Of a stretch of DNA of 64,000 bases, positions 18,103-26,205 are shown piece by piece (within the stretch, counting starts at the first letter, position 1; every line of letters begins with the position of its first letter). This DNA comes from Proteobacteria bacterium UBA7447. GTDB taxonomy: Bacteria; Pseudomonadota; Gammaproteobacteria; Arenicellales; UBA868. Position numbers and translations under genes: made by a program. The DNA is taken from assembly GCA_002477475.1 (NCBI GenBank), contig DLPX01000004.1, positions 1-64,000 of the forward strand, in the 5' to 3' direction. The notes beneath the pieces are model-generated. The model was not told the DNA's origin. It made no database searches and was given only the letters and a program-made list of their open reading frames with translations.

Positions 18103-18915
18103 CTAGTGGTTGGTCTTAAGAAACCCGGACAGAATACTGTTCACCGTTTCGGGTGCCTCCCAAGAGGCGAGGTGATGAAGACCCGGCAAGATGGCAAGTT
18201 GCGCATGCTCAAGATCATCTGCCATCCGTCTTGCGATAGCGGGCGTGGACCCTGGATCGTTCTCTCCGGCCAGAACGAGAGCCGGACACCTGACCTGCTT
18301 GAGCGCATCCTGCACGATCGCATCAGCCTCAACCAGCGCCGCGTAGGCGTCGGCATAAGCCTTGAGATCGTTCGCCAGCAATTTTCTGCGAATCGCTTCG
18401 ACCCGATCCGGGAACTGTTTTTTAAACGGCGCATCGAACCATCTCTCCATGGCGGCTTGGGCAATCGGAGCAAGGCCCTCTTCGCGCGTCAACTGCAACC
18501 GATGACGCATGCCAATCAGTTCTTCCTCAGTCCGTCGGTACACAGTATTCATCAGCACCAGTGTCTTCAGGCATGACGGTGCACCGCCCGCGAAGGCCTG
18601 ACTGATCACACCTCCCATGGACAGTCCCACCAGGTGCATTTTTTTAATGTCGAGGTACGAAAGCAGATCTTCCAGTTGCCGAACAAAGGTAGTAATGTCT
18701 TTGACCGGTCGGGCCTCAGACTGTCCGTGGCCCAGCATGTCGTAGCGCAGCACGCAAAACGCTTCTTCCAGAGCAGGCATCTGCGGCCCCCACATCGTGT
18801 GATCTAGACCGACGCCATGAATCATGACCACGGGCACCTCGGGCGATCCACTGCCGCGTAGGTCATACCAGGTTCCCTCGGGACTAAACCCACTTTGGTC
18901 GATGTCTTCTCTCAT
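18103..18915 (-). CDS. Alpha/beta hydrolase (3-oxoadipate enol-lactonase-like)
   Basis: A 270-residue alpha/beta-hydrolase. The nucleophile elbow is GLSMGG (near residue 95), the acid is in AGENDPGSTP and the histidine in GLHHLASWEAP, giving a complete triad. The oxyanion region is MIHGVGLDHTMW. The pairing with the PcaC-like gene suggests an enol-lactone or ester substrate. The ATG at 18915 is used; a TTG two codons upstream is possible. It is divergent from the RidA gene. Confidence 0.85.
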   Translation of the reverse strand: MREDIDQSGFSPEGTWYDLRGSGSPEVPVVMIHGVGLDHTMWGPQMPALEEAFCVLRYDMLGHGQSEARPVKDITTFVRQLEDLLSYLDIKKMHLVGLSMGGVISQAFAGGAPSCLKTLVLMNTVYRRTEEELIGMRHRLQLTREEGLAPIAQAAMERWFDAPFKKQFPDRVEAIRRKLLANDLKAYADAYAALVEADAIVQDALKQVRCPALVLAGENDPGSTPAIARRMADDLEHAQLAILPGLHHLASWEAPETVNSILSGFLKTNH

Positions 18916-18997
18916 AGGCAAGATTGAACTGGATGTCAGCCGCTTGAAACAGGTATAACTATGTTACTTTATCCTCGACCCAAGACTGACCGAACCC

Positions 18998-19393
18998 ATG
19001 TCTCAATCCCAAAAAACCATCATCGGCGAGCCGCTGGTGATCAATGGAAGGCAACTATCGCTGTCCCGGGCAGTGCGGGCTGGTAATTTTATTTTTCTCA
19101 CTGGACAAGTGCCCATGCAAGACGGCCAGGTCATGACATCGGGCAGCATCGAGGAGCAGACCCGGGCCTGTCTGATCAGCATTCGTGAGACATTGGCCGA
19201 GGCGGGATGCGGCCTCGAGCATATCGTGAAATCAATGGTGTGGCTGAAATCACGGGAGGACTTTCCCGGTTTCGATTCAGTCTACGAAGAATATTTCCCC
19301 AAAGGCCCGCCCGCCCGTTCGGCGCTTGTCAGTGACTTTCTCGTCGATATCCGGGTGGAAATTGAGTGCGTGGCCTACGATCCGCAGAGTTAG
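18998..19393 (+). CDS. RidA-family (YjgF/YER057c/UK114) deaminase
   Basis: A 131-residue trimeric-fold protein that hydrolyses enamine/imine intermediates. The family arginine is in PPARSALVS and the glutamate in VEIECVAYD, so catalytic activity is expected. It is the first of three rightward genes (RidA, aldehyde dehydrogenase, LLM monooxygenase). RidA proteins inside catabolic operons often act as dedicated deaminases such as 2-aminomuconate or aminoacrylate deaminase, which hints that the substrate contains nitrogen. Confidence 0.88.
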   Translation: MSQSQKTIIGEPLVINGRQLSLSRAVRAGNFIFLTGQVPMQDGQVMTSGSIEEQTRACLISIRETLAEAGCGLEHIVKSMVWLKSREDFPGFDSVYEEYFPKGPPARSALVSDFLVDIRVEIECVAYDPQS

Positions 19394-19452
19394 GCGGGCG
19401 ACGTCCCAGGCGGTCTTTACAATAATTTCAAGGAAAGGAGAGGCATAAGCCG

Positions 19453-20937
19453 ATGACTGAATTAACGCGATATCAGATGTACATCAACGGCGAATGGGTG
19501 GATGCTGAAAACGGGGCAACGTTTACCAGCGTAAACCCTGCGACGGGGCAAACGTGGGCTGAAGTCCCCGAGGCCTCAGAAGCGGATATCAACCGCGCGG
19601 TGGAAGCCGCTCACCATGCGTTTAGCGAAGGCGCCTGGGCCACCATGACGCCTACGGCCCGAGGCAAGATGTTGCGCCGTCTTGCGGAAGTGTTGGCTGA
19701 ACATTCGGAACCGCTCGGCCGCTGCGAGACAGTCGATACGGGTAAGCTGTTTAAGGAAACGCGCTGGCAGGCGAATTACATTTCGGATTTCTTTCAATAC
19801 TATGCCGGCCTGGCCGACAAGGTCACTGGGGAAACCTTGCCGATCGACAAGCCCGACATGATGACGATGACCGTCCGTGAGCCGCTCGGCGTGGTAGCTG
19901 CTGTGGTGCCCTGGAATTCCCAATTGTTTCTCGTCGCCGTGAAAATCGGCCCCGCGCTTGCCGCCGGCAATACCGTGGTATTGAAAGCCTCTGAACACGC
20001 CTCGGCCCCTATGCTTGAATTCGCCAAGGTCTTTGAGGAAGCGGGCTTCCCGCCGGGTGTTTTCAATGTAGTGACTGGCCATGGTGAGCCCTGCGGCCGC
20101 GCACTGACCAGCCATCCACTAGTGGACCGGGTCAGCTTTACTGGGGGACCCGAGACCGCCCGGCATGTCATCCGTAACAGTGCTGAGAACTTTGCCGAGG
20201 TGTCACTGGAGCTGGGCGGCAAGTCACCGGTCATGGTATTTGAGGATGCTGATCTTGAAAGCGCCGTCAACGGCGTCCTTCTCAGTATCTTCAGTGCGAG
20301 CGGACAAAGCTGCGTAGCCGGTTCACGGCTGCTGCTGCAGGAATCGATCCGCGAAGAGGTCCTGTCAAGGGTTGTGGAAAAAGCGGCACAGATCAGGATT
20401 GGCGACCCTCTGGATGACAACAGTCAGATGGGTCCGCTGGCGACCGAGGCACAACTGAGCAATATCCAATCCACGCTGGCCGATGCGACGGCAAACGGAG
20501 CGGATCTGCGTTACGGCGGAAATACCCCACAGGGACTGGAAACCGGCTGGTATATCGAGCCAACGATTGTGGACTGTCCGCATCAGGATATCAGTATTGT
20601 CCGAAATGAACTGTTTGGCCCGGTAGTCAGCGCGCTCGGGTTTAAAGATGAGACCGAAGCCCTCATGCTCGCCAACGATACCAATTTTGGACTGGCGAGC
20701 GGCGTCTTCACCCGCGACGTTGGTCGCGCGCTTCGCGTTAGCAAGGCGATTCGCGCCGGCATCGTCTGGGTCAACACCTATCGGGTGGTCTCGCCCATCG
20801 CGCCATTCGGGGGGTACAAGGACAGCGGCTACGGCCGCGAATCCGGCATGGAGGCGATCTATGACTACACGCGCCCCAAGACGGTATGGCTGAATACTTC
20901 GTTGGAACCCATCGCGGACCCGTTCGTCATGCGCTGA
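19453..20937 (+). CDS. NAD(P)-dependent aldehyde dehydrogenase
   Basis: A 494-residue ALDH-superfamily enzyme oxidising an aldehyde to an acid. The catalytic glutamate is in SLELGGKSPVMVF and the cysteine in SASGQSCVAGSR; the NAD-binding PWNSQLFL and SFTGGPETAR motifs are present. The ribosome binding site is in AAGGAAAGGAG upstream. It lies between the RidA and LLM genes in the same direction, so it may oxidise an aldehyde made by the flavin monooxygenase. The true substrate is unknown. Confidence 0.92.
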   Translation: MTELTRYQMYINGEWVDAENGATFTSVNPATGQTWAEVPEASEADINRAVEAAHHAFSEGAWATMTPTARGKMLRRLAEVLAEHSEPLGRCETVDTGKLFKETRWQANYISDFFQYYAGLADKVTGETLPIDKPDMMTMTVREPLGVVAAVVPWNSQLFLVAVKIGPALAAGNTVVLKASEHASAPMLEFAKVFEEAGFPPGVFNVVTGHGEPCGRALTSHPLVDRVSFTGGPETARHVIRNSAENFAEVSLELGGKSPVMVFEDADLESAVNGVLLSIFSASGQSCVAGSRLLLQESIREEVLSRVVEKAAQIRIGDPLDDNSQMGPLATEAQLSNIQSTLADATANGADLRYGGNTPQGLETGWYIEPTIVDCPHQDISIVRNELFGPVVSALGFKDETEALMLANDTNFGLASGVFTRDVGRALRVSKAIRAGIVWVNTYRVVSPIAPFGGYKDSGYGRESGMEAIYDYTRPKTVWLNTSLEPIADPFVMR

Positions 20938-21008
20938 TCTGAGTCAGCGACATTCACTGGCGTGGTGATAGACTCATTTCGTTTTCATCGTTCGTTTAAA
21001 GGAGCCCC

Positions 21009-22052
21009 ATGAAATTTCAGTTAGCCATCAATATGGAGCGTATCGCCCCAGATACCGACATGGCCGATGTTGAACGGCACACGCTGGAAATGGTGCAAAT
21101 GGCCGATGCCGGAGGGTTCCACATTGTCTGGGCTGCGGAACACCATGCTCTTGAAATGACGATTGCGCCCAATCCTTTTCAGATCCTGACCTGGTGGGCC
21201 GCGCACACCGACCGTGTCCGCCTCGGCACAGCCGTGGTCGTGGCGCCCTACTGGCATCCGATTAATGTTGCGGGCGAAGCCGCGCTGCTGGACTTGTATA
21301 GCAATGGCCGACTGGAGTTTGGAATCGGCTCGGGAGCCTATCAGCGGGAGTTCGACAGAATGCACGCCGGCCTAAAACAGACAGATGGGTGGCTCTATAT
21401 GGGAGAGATGCTCCCGGCCGTTAAAGCACTCTGGCAGGGTGACTACGCTCATGAAGGAGACTATTGGACCTTTCCGGAAGCCACCTCCGTGCCCAAGCCG
21501 CTACAGAAACCTCATCCTCCAATCTGGGTAGCAGCGAGATCCCCCCATACTTATGACTTCGCGATTAAACACCAGTGCAACATCATGTCATGGCCGCTGA
21601 CCCGACCCATGAGCGAGGTCGAAACCTATCTCGGACGGCTGCAGACAGCTCTCGACGAAAATCCGGGTAAGGCCCGACCGATCTTCTCCGCCATGCGGCA
21701 TACCTGTGTTTACGACAGCAAAGATGACTGGTTAGTGCCGATTGAAGCAGCACGGCGTCAGTTAGCGCAGTTTGAAAATCTCTTTAAGAATGCCGGGGGT
21801 GTCGAAAATGGCTTTCCCGCGATGATTGATTTATCCACGCTGGAAAACCGGGATGAATACGATCCCAACATGCTGCAGGAGAATCTGATGTTCGGCACAT
21901 CTGAGGAAGTCATTGGCAAGCTGCGCCTGTATGACGACCTCGGCGTTGATCAATTTACCTACTACGCCAGTCTCGGCCTTGGCATGAAAGAGCAAAAGCG
22001 CTCTTTGGAGCTCTTCATCAACGAAGTCATGCCTGAATTCGCAGAGAACTAG
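21009..22052 (+). CDS. LLM-class flavin-dependent monooxygenase
   Basis: A 347-residue bacterial luciferase-like TIM-barrel flavoprotein. Typical segments are GFHIVWAAEHHALEMTIAPNP (split around residue 37-57), RVRLGTAVVVAPYWHP and GRLEFGIGSGAYQREFD. It would use reduced flavin and oxygen to oxidise a small organic substrate; a flavin reductase of the SsuE type lies at the left window edge. The ribosome binding site AAAGGAG is good. It closes the rightward RidA-ALDH-LLM group. Confidence 0.9.
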   Translation: MKFQLAINMERIAPDTDMADVERHTLEMVQMADAGGFHIVWAAEHHALEMTIAPNPFQILTWWAAHTDRVRLGTAVVVAPYWHPINVAGEAALLDLYSNGRLEFGIGSGAYQREFDRMHAGLKQTDGWLYMGEMLPAVKALWQGDYAHEGDYWTFPEATSVPKPLQKPHPPIWVAARSPHTYDFAIKHQCNIMSWPLTRPMSEVETYLGRLQTALDENPGKARPIFSAMRHTCVYDSKDDWLVPIEAARRQLAQFENLFKNAGGVENGFPAMIDLSTLENRDEYDPNMLQENLMFGTSEEVIGKLRLYDDLGVDQFTYYASLGLGMKEQKRSLELFINEVMPEFAEN

Positions 22053-22117
22053 GCGAGTTCCTGAGTCGGACTCTGGTTACGGCTCCCGGCGCAGCCTCAC
22101 TTAAGCGAATTAATTTT

Positions 22118-23002
22118 TCAGGCGATACCCAATCTTTCCCGGGCCTGGTCCGCATCGCAAATCTGTCCTCCGAGATCACGGATGATGCGGACGGCCTTCT
22201 CGACCAGTTGTGCGTTGCTTGCGGGCACCCCTTTTTCAAGATACAGGTTGTCTTCCAGTCCCACCCGGACGTTCCCGCCGAGCAGCATGGCTTGAGCAGC
22301 CATTGGCATCTGCGTCCGGCTGATGCCGAACCCTGACCAGAACGCGTCCTGGGGCAACTGACCCACCATCGCCGTCATCGTTGCGGAATCCGCGCCGGCA
22401 CCCCACGGAATACCCAGGCATACCTGGTACATCGGCCTTCCCTGGATCAACCCTTCCGACACCATCTGGTTTGCAAATCGCAGATGACCCAAATCAAAAA
22501 CTTCCATCTCGGGCTTGACGCCAATTTCCGCGTAGCGCGCGGCCATGGCCCGCAACATGTTAGGCGTCTGGATGTAGACGTAATTGGCGTTGTCGAAGTT
22601 GATTGTGCCGCAATCCAGCGTTGCGATATCCGGGCGCAGCAACTCCACATGCGCCATGCGCTCTTCGGCGCTGATGAGATCCGTTCCCTCTGCCGGGACC
22701 TCCGGATTCTCGTCATCAACGACCAAGTCCCCGCCCATGCCTGCGGTAAGGTTAATCAACACATTTCGGCCGCTGTTCCTGACAAGCTCCACAGTCTCTT
22801 TGAAAAGATTGATATCGCGACTGCCTTTGCCGGTCTCGGGATCACGAACATGCAGATGGACAATCGCTGCACCAGCATCTGCCGCCTCAATCGCTGAGTT
22901 GGCAATCTGTTCGGGGGTGACGGGGATCGCCGGATGCTTGTCCACCGTATCTCCCGCGCCGGTTACCGCGCAAGTCACGACTACATCGGTATTCATGGTC
23001 AT
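22118..23002 (-). CDS. BKACE enzyme, probable 3-dehydrocarnitine cleavage enzyme
   Basis: A 294-residue beta-keto acid cleavage enzyme (DUF849), which condenses a beta-keto acid with acetyl-CoA and splits it. The Zn-binding HxH lies in [18 protein letters not shown]. The start [21 protein letters not shown] closely matches the subgroup found beside L-carnitine dehydrogenase. With that gene directly upstream, the likely reaction is 3-dehydrocarnitine plus acetyl-CoA to betainyl-CoA (then betaine) and acetoacetate, or the equivalent products. Two ATG codons (23002, 22996) are possible starts behind AGGAGG. Confidence 0.82.
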   Translation of the reverse strand: MTMNTDVVVTCAVTGAGDTVDKHPAIPVTPEQIANSAIEAADAGAAIVHLHVRDPETGKGSRDINLFKETVELVRNSGRNVLINLTAGMGGDLVVDDENPEVPAEGTDLISAEERMAHVELLRPDIATLDCGTINFDNANYVYIQTPNMLRAMAARYAEIGVKPEMEVFDLGHLRFANQMVSEGLIQGRPMYQVCLGIPWGAGADSATMTAMVGQLPQDAFWSGFGISRTQMPMAAQAMLLGGNVRVGLEDNLYLEKGVPASNAQLVEKAVRIIRDLGGQICDADQARERLGIA

Positions 23003-23070
23003 CTCTCGTGCTCCTCCTGAATTTAACTCGGTCTGACTGATTTAGTGATCAATGGTTTCTTGTGTGTTTG

Positions 23071-24048
23071 TTATCGGTCGGTTGCCATCGGTGGCCAGCC
23101 GTCTTCTTCGGGGGGATACCAGTGTTCCTTCAGCACTTTCTGAATCTCCGCAAGACAGCGGTCGCGCCGACGCTCCATCTCGTCAAAGGCCCGCGCACCA
23201 GACTCCACTTCGCAGCCGTCAACGATGCGTTCTTTCAGTTCATCGGTCAACTCCGGCGCCTTCATATGTGACCAGGGCAACTCCAATGCGGGGCCAAACT
23301 GCTCGATGGTATGGCGCATCCCGCCCGGACCGCCGCCAAGATGCCAGGCAAGAAAAGTTCCCATGAACGCCCAACGCAATCCAGGACCCCCGGTGACGGC
23401 CGCATCGATCTCTGCGACCGTAGCAACGCCCTGGTCGATGAGATGCAGCGCTTCACGATAGAGGGATTCCTGCAGGCGGTCTGCGATGTAGGCTTCGATC
23501 TCCCGACGAACATGCAGCGGCCGCATGCCAAGGGACCGGTAAAACGCGCCAGCCTGCGCAATAGCAGTCTGTGAAGTCTGCTCACTTCCCACAATCTCGA
23601 CCAGGGGCAACAAATAGACCGGGGCAAAAGGATGGCCAATCATCAAGCGCTCCGGATATGCACATCGTGCCTGTAATCGGCTGGGCAAAAGCCCGGATGA
23701 GCTTGATGCGATGACCACATCCTCGCGGGCATGCTGGCTGATCTCTTCGTGAACCGAAATCTTGAGTTCTTCACGCTCAGGGACATTCTCCTGAACAAAA
23801 TCGGCATCCTGCACCGCTTCGGCAATATCCTGCGCAAAGTGCAGTTGGCCTTTGTTCTCGGATAAAAGACCCGCATCCTCGAGCACCGGCCAGGCATCGG
23901 CCACCATCGTCTCAACGTAATCCCGGGCTTCAGGCCTTGGGTCCGTCAGAACGACCTCCAGACCATTTGCAAGACACCGCGTGGCCCAACCCCCTCCAAT
24001 AACGCCTCCGCCCACCAGCGCGACCTTTTTGATATTCGACTCCGTCAT
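23071..24048 (-). CDS. L-carnitine dehydrogenase
   Basis: A 325-residue 3-hydroxyacyl-CoA-dehydrogenase-fold enzyme that oxidises L-carnitine to 3-dehydrocarnitine with NAD. The Rossmann motif is VALVGGGVIGGGWATRCLAN (residues 9-28). The C-terminal half (GLRWAFMGTFLAWHLGG, MRHTIEQFGPALELPW, APELTDELKERIVDG) follows known L-carnitine dehydrogenases rather than fatty-acid enzymes. No fused thioesterase domain is present. The frame is open to 24093, but ATG 24048 gives the usual start. Neighbours (BKACE and CaiD-like) support the call. Confidence 0.85.
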   Translation of the reverse strand: MTESNIKKVALVGGGVIGGGWATRCLANGLEVVLTDPRPEARDYVETMVADAWPVLEDAGLLSENKGQLHFAQDIAEAVQDADFVQENVPEREELKISVHEEISQHAREDVVIASSSSGLLPSRLQARCAYPERLMIGHPFAPVYLLPLVEIVGSEQTSQTAIAQAGAFYRSLGMRPLHVRREIEAYIADRLQESLYREALHLIDQGVATVAEIDAAVTGGPGLRWAFMGTFLAWHLGGGPGGMRHTIEQFGPALELPWSHMKAPELTDELKERIVDGCEVESGARAFDEMERRRDRCLAEIQKVLKEHWYPPEEDGWPPMATDR

Positions 24049-24085
24049 ACGCTCTTTATTCCTCGTTAGTCTGGATTTAACAGCA

Positions 24086-24898
24086 CTACTCACCTTTGAA
24101 AATGGGTTTGCGTTTTTCTACAAAGGCGCGTACCCCTTCTTTGGCATCCTCAGAACGCAGCATTTTCCGATAGGTCGGCAGATCGCCAGTACGCATGGTA
24201 TTGAAAGCGCCCTCAATGGTGTCGGCTTCAATCGCTCGCAGCACTTCCTTGATGGTCTGCACCGCCAACGGTGCAGAATCTGCGATCCGCTGCGCCCAAT
24301 CCATTGCCGTTGCCGGCAAATCAGCTGACGGCACCACCGCGTTAACAAGGCCGTGGCGCATTGCCTCTTCCGCCCCCATCTTCCGGCCCAACCAGAGCAT
24401 CTCGACCGCAACGTTATAGGGAACCCGTCGGGGGAGCCTCTGGATGGCGCCCGCATCGGGAACAATGCCGAGCGGCATCTCCGGAAGCTGGAAAAAAACA
24501 TGATCCGCCGCAATCACCAGATCACAAGACATGACCAGCTCAAAGCCGCCGCCGATCGCGTGTCCGTTGACAGCTGCAATCACCGGTTTGTTGAGATGCC
24601 ACATCTCAGTCAGCCCCGCAAAGCCACCGGGCAGATCAGCATCGGCCTCCCACCAGTTGTCCAACTGCTGCTCCCCGCTATCCAACGCTTTAAGATCCCA
24701 GCCGGCGGAGAAGATCTTTTCTCCGGTCGCCGTGACGAGTCCGACGCGAAGCTCCGGATCATCGCGCAGCGCGACTACCGCCTCATTGATCCGGCGGCTT
24801 AATTCAAAGTCGATGGCGTTCACTTTGGGACGGTTCAGCTGAATCTCCAGCACACTGCCATGCCGGATGACATTAAGTTCGTTTGATCGATCTTCCAT
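24086..24898 (-). CDS. caiD: CaiD-like carnitinyl-CoA dehydratase / crotonobetainyl-CoA hydratase
   Basis: A 270-residue crotonase closely resembling E. coli CaiD along its length: the N-terminus HGSVLEIQLNRPKVNAID, EKIFSAGWDLKAL, GGFAGLTEMWHLNKPVIAAVNG and the C-terminal LRSEDAKEGVRAFVEKRKP. It would add water to crotonobetainyl-CoA to give L-carnitinyl-CoA. Both catalytic glutamates of crotonases are present (in LPEMPLGIVPD and in AVEMLWLG). It is the first gene of the leftward caiD/carnitine-dehydrogenase/BKACE unit and is divergent from the acyl-CoA dehydrogenase. Confidence 0.85.
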   Translation of the reverse strand: MEDRSNELNVIRHGSVLEIQLNRPKVNAIDFELSRRINEAVVALRDDPELRVGLVTATGEKIFSAGWDLKALDSGEQQLDNWWEADADLPGGFAGLTEMWHLNKPVIAAVNGHAIGGGFELVMSCDLVIAADHVFFQLPEMPLGIVPDAGAIQRLPRRVPYNVAVEMLWLGRKMGAEEAMRHGLVNAVVPSADLPATAMDWAQRIADSAPLAVQTIKEVLRAIEADTIEGAFNTMRTGDLPTYRKMLRSEDAKEGVRAFVEKRKPIFKGE

Positions 24899-25044
24899 TG
24901 CGCTCGGGCTCCGGTTTCCCTGCATTTTGCCGGGTGCGGGTTACGGCGCGCACATTATGGCAATAAGCCGCGCAAAGCAATATTATCTGGGCCATCTTGA
25001 TACAAAGTTGCGCCGCTGTGACGGGGCGCGGCCGGCGAAAAACT

Positions 25045-26205
25045 ATGGATATCGAACTTACCAGCGAACATCGAATGCTGGCGGATTCCGCCCAGGCATT
25101 CGTTTCTGAAGAACTCCTGCCACTCGAAGTGGAGGTGGAGCGCAACGGAGAGGTCAGTCCTGAACAGGGTGAGCGGATCAAGCGCAAGGCAATTGAAATG
25201 GGATTTTATGCGGCCAACCTACCCGAGTCCGTTGGAGGCGGCGGCCTCGACTACACCAGCCTCGCGATCATGGAACGTGAATTTGGCAAGGTCTCCCACG
25301 CCTTGCACGGGTTTGCGTGGCGCCCAACTGAACTGCTGATGGCCTGCAATGAGGAGCAGAAGCAGAAATATCTTTTCCCTTGCGTAACCGGGGAAAAAGT
25401 CGAGTGCTTTGCGATCACTGAGCCTGGTGCCGGTTCGGACATCATGTCCATGGCAACCCGCGCGCGCTCTGAGGGCAGCGACTGGATCATTAACGGATCA
25501 AAGCACTTCGTCAGCGGCCATGTCGAGCCTGACTTTGCCATTGTGTTTGCCGCTACCGGGACAGACGACACGCCGCGCGGCCCGCGCAAGCGCGTCAGCG
25601 CGTTCTTGGTCGATCGGGGACATCCCGGGTTTGAGATCACCCGAGGACCGAGGTGCGTCAGTCAGCGCGCCTATCTTAACTTCGTACTGTCCTTCAATGA
25701 CTGTCGCGTCAGTGAGGCACAGATGCTGGGCAAGGAAGGCGAAGGATTAATCCTGGCCGATAAGTGGATCAAGATGGGTAGGGTATGGGTCGGTGCCGGC
25801 TGCTGCGGCCGTGCAGAACGGCTTTTGGAACTGTCTCTGGATTGGGCCGCCAACCGCAAGCAGTTCGATCAGCCAATCGGCAAGTTTCAAGGCACCTCAT
25901 TCAAACTCGCTGATATGGCTACCGAACTTCAGGCAGCAGACCTTCTCGTCATGCACGCAGCGCGCAAAGCCGATGCCGGGCAGATGACGCCCACCGATGC
26001 CGCAATGTGCAAGCTCTTTGCCTCGGAGATGCTGCACCGGCTGGCCGATGATGCGGTACAGATTCACGGCGGAATGGGTCTCATGGAGGATCTGCCGATC
26101 GAAAGGCTCTGGCGCGACGCAAGGCTCGAGCGAATCTGGGAAGGCACTTCCGAGATTCAACGTCATATCATCAGTCGGTCGTTATTGAGACCACTCGGGG
26201 CGTGA
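25045..26205 (+). CDS. Acyl-CoA dehydrogenase, probable gamma-butyrobetainyl-CoA dehydrogenase
   Basis: A 386-residue FAD acyl-CoA dehydrogenase. Signature segments are CFAITEPGAGSDIMSM, DAVQIHGGMGLMEDLPIERLWRD and the catalytic glutamate in ERIWEGTSEIQR. The frame is open to a TTG at 24997, but the ATG at 25045 gives the normal N-terminus (MDIELTSEHRMLADSA). Its stop overlaps the GTG start of the acyl-CoA ligase. Beside carnitine genes, the likely substrate is gamma-butyrobetainyl-CoA (CaiA-like direction reversed), but this is inferred from context. Confidence 0.82.
   Translation: MDIELTSEHRMLADSAQAFVSEELLPLEVEVERNGEVSPEQGERIKRKAIEMGFYAANLPESVGGGGLDYTSLAIMEREFGKVSHALHGFAWRPTELLMACNEEQKQKYLFPCVTGEKVECFAITEPGAGSDIMSMATRARSEGSDWIINGSKHFVSGHVEPDFAIVFAATGTDDTPRGPRKRVSAFLVDRGHPGFEITRGPRCVSQRAYLNFVLSFNDCRVSEAQMLGKEGEGLILADKWIKMGRVWVGAGCCGRAERLLELSLDWAANRKQFDQPIGKFQGTSFKLADMATELQAADLLVMHAARKADAGQMTPTDAAMCKLFASEMLHRLADDAVQIHGGMGLMEDLPIERLWRDARLERIWEGTSEIQRHIISRSLLRPLGA

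Noticed and set aside
18103..22052. A Rut (pyrimidine degradation) operon, because of RidA, alpha/beta hydrolase and LLM monooxygenase
   Set aside because: RutB, RutE and RutF are missing, the monooxygenase does not follow RutA in length or motifs, and an aldehyde dehydrogenase and a PcaC-like gene do not fit.
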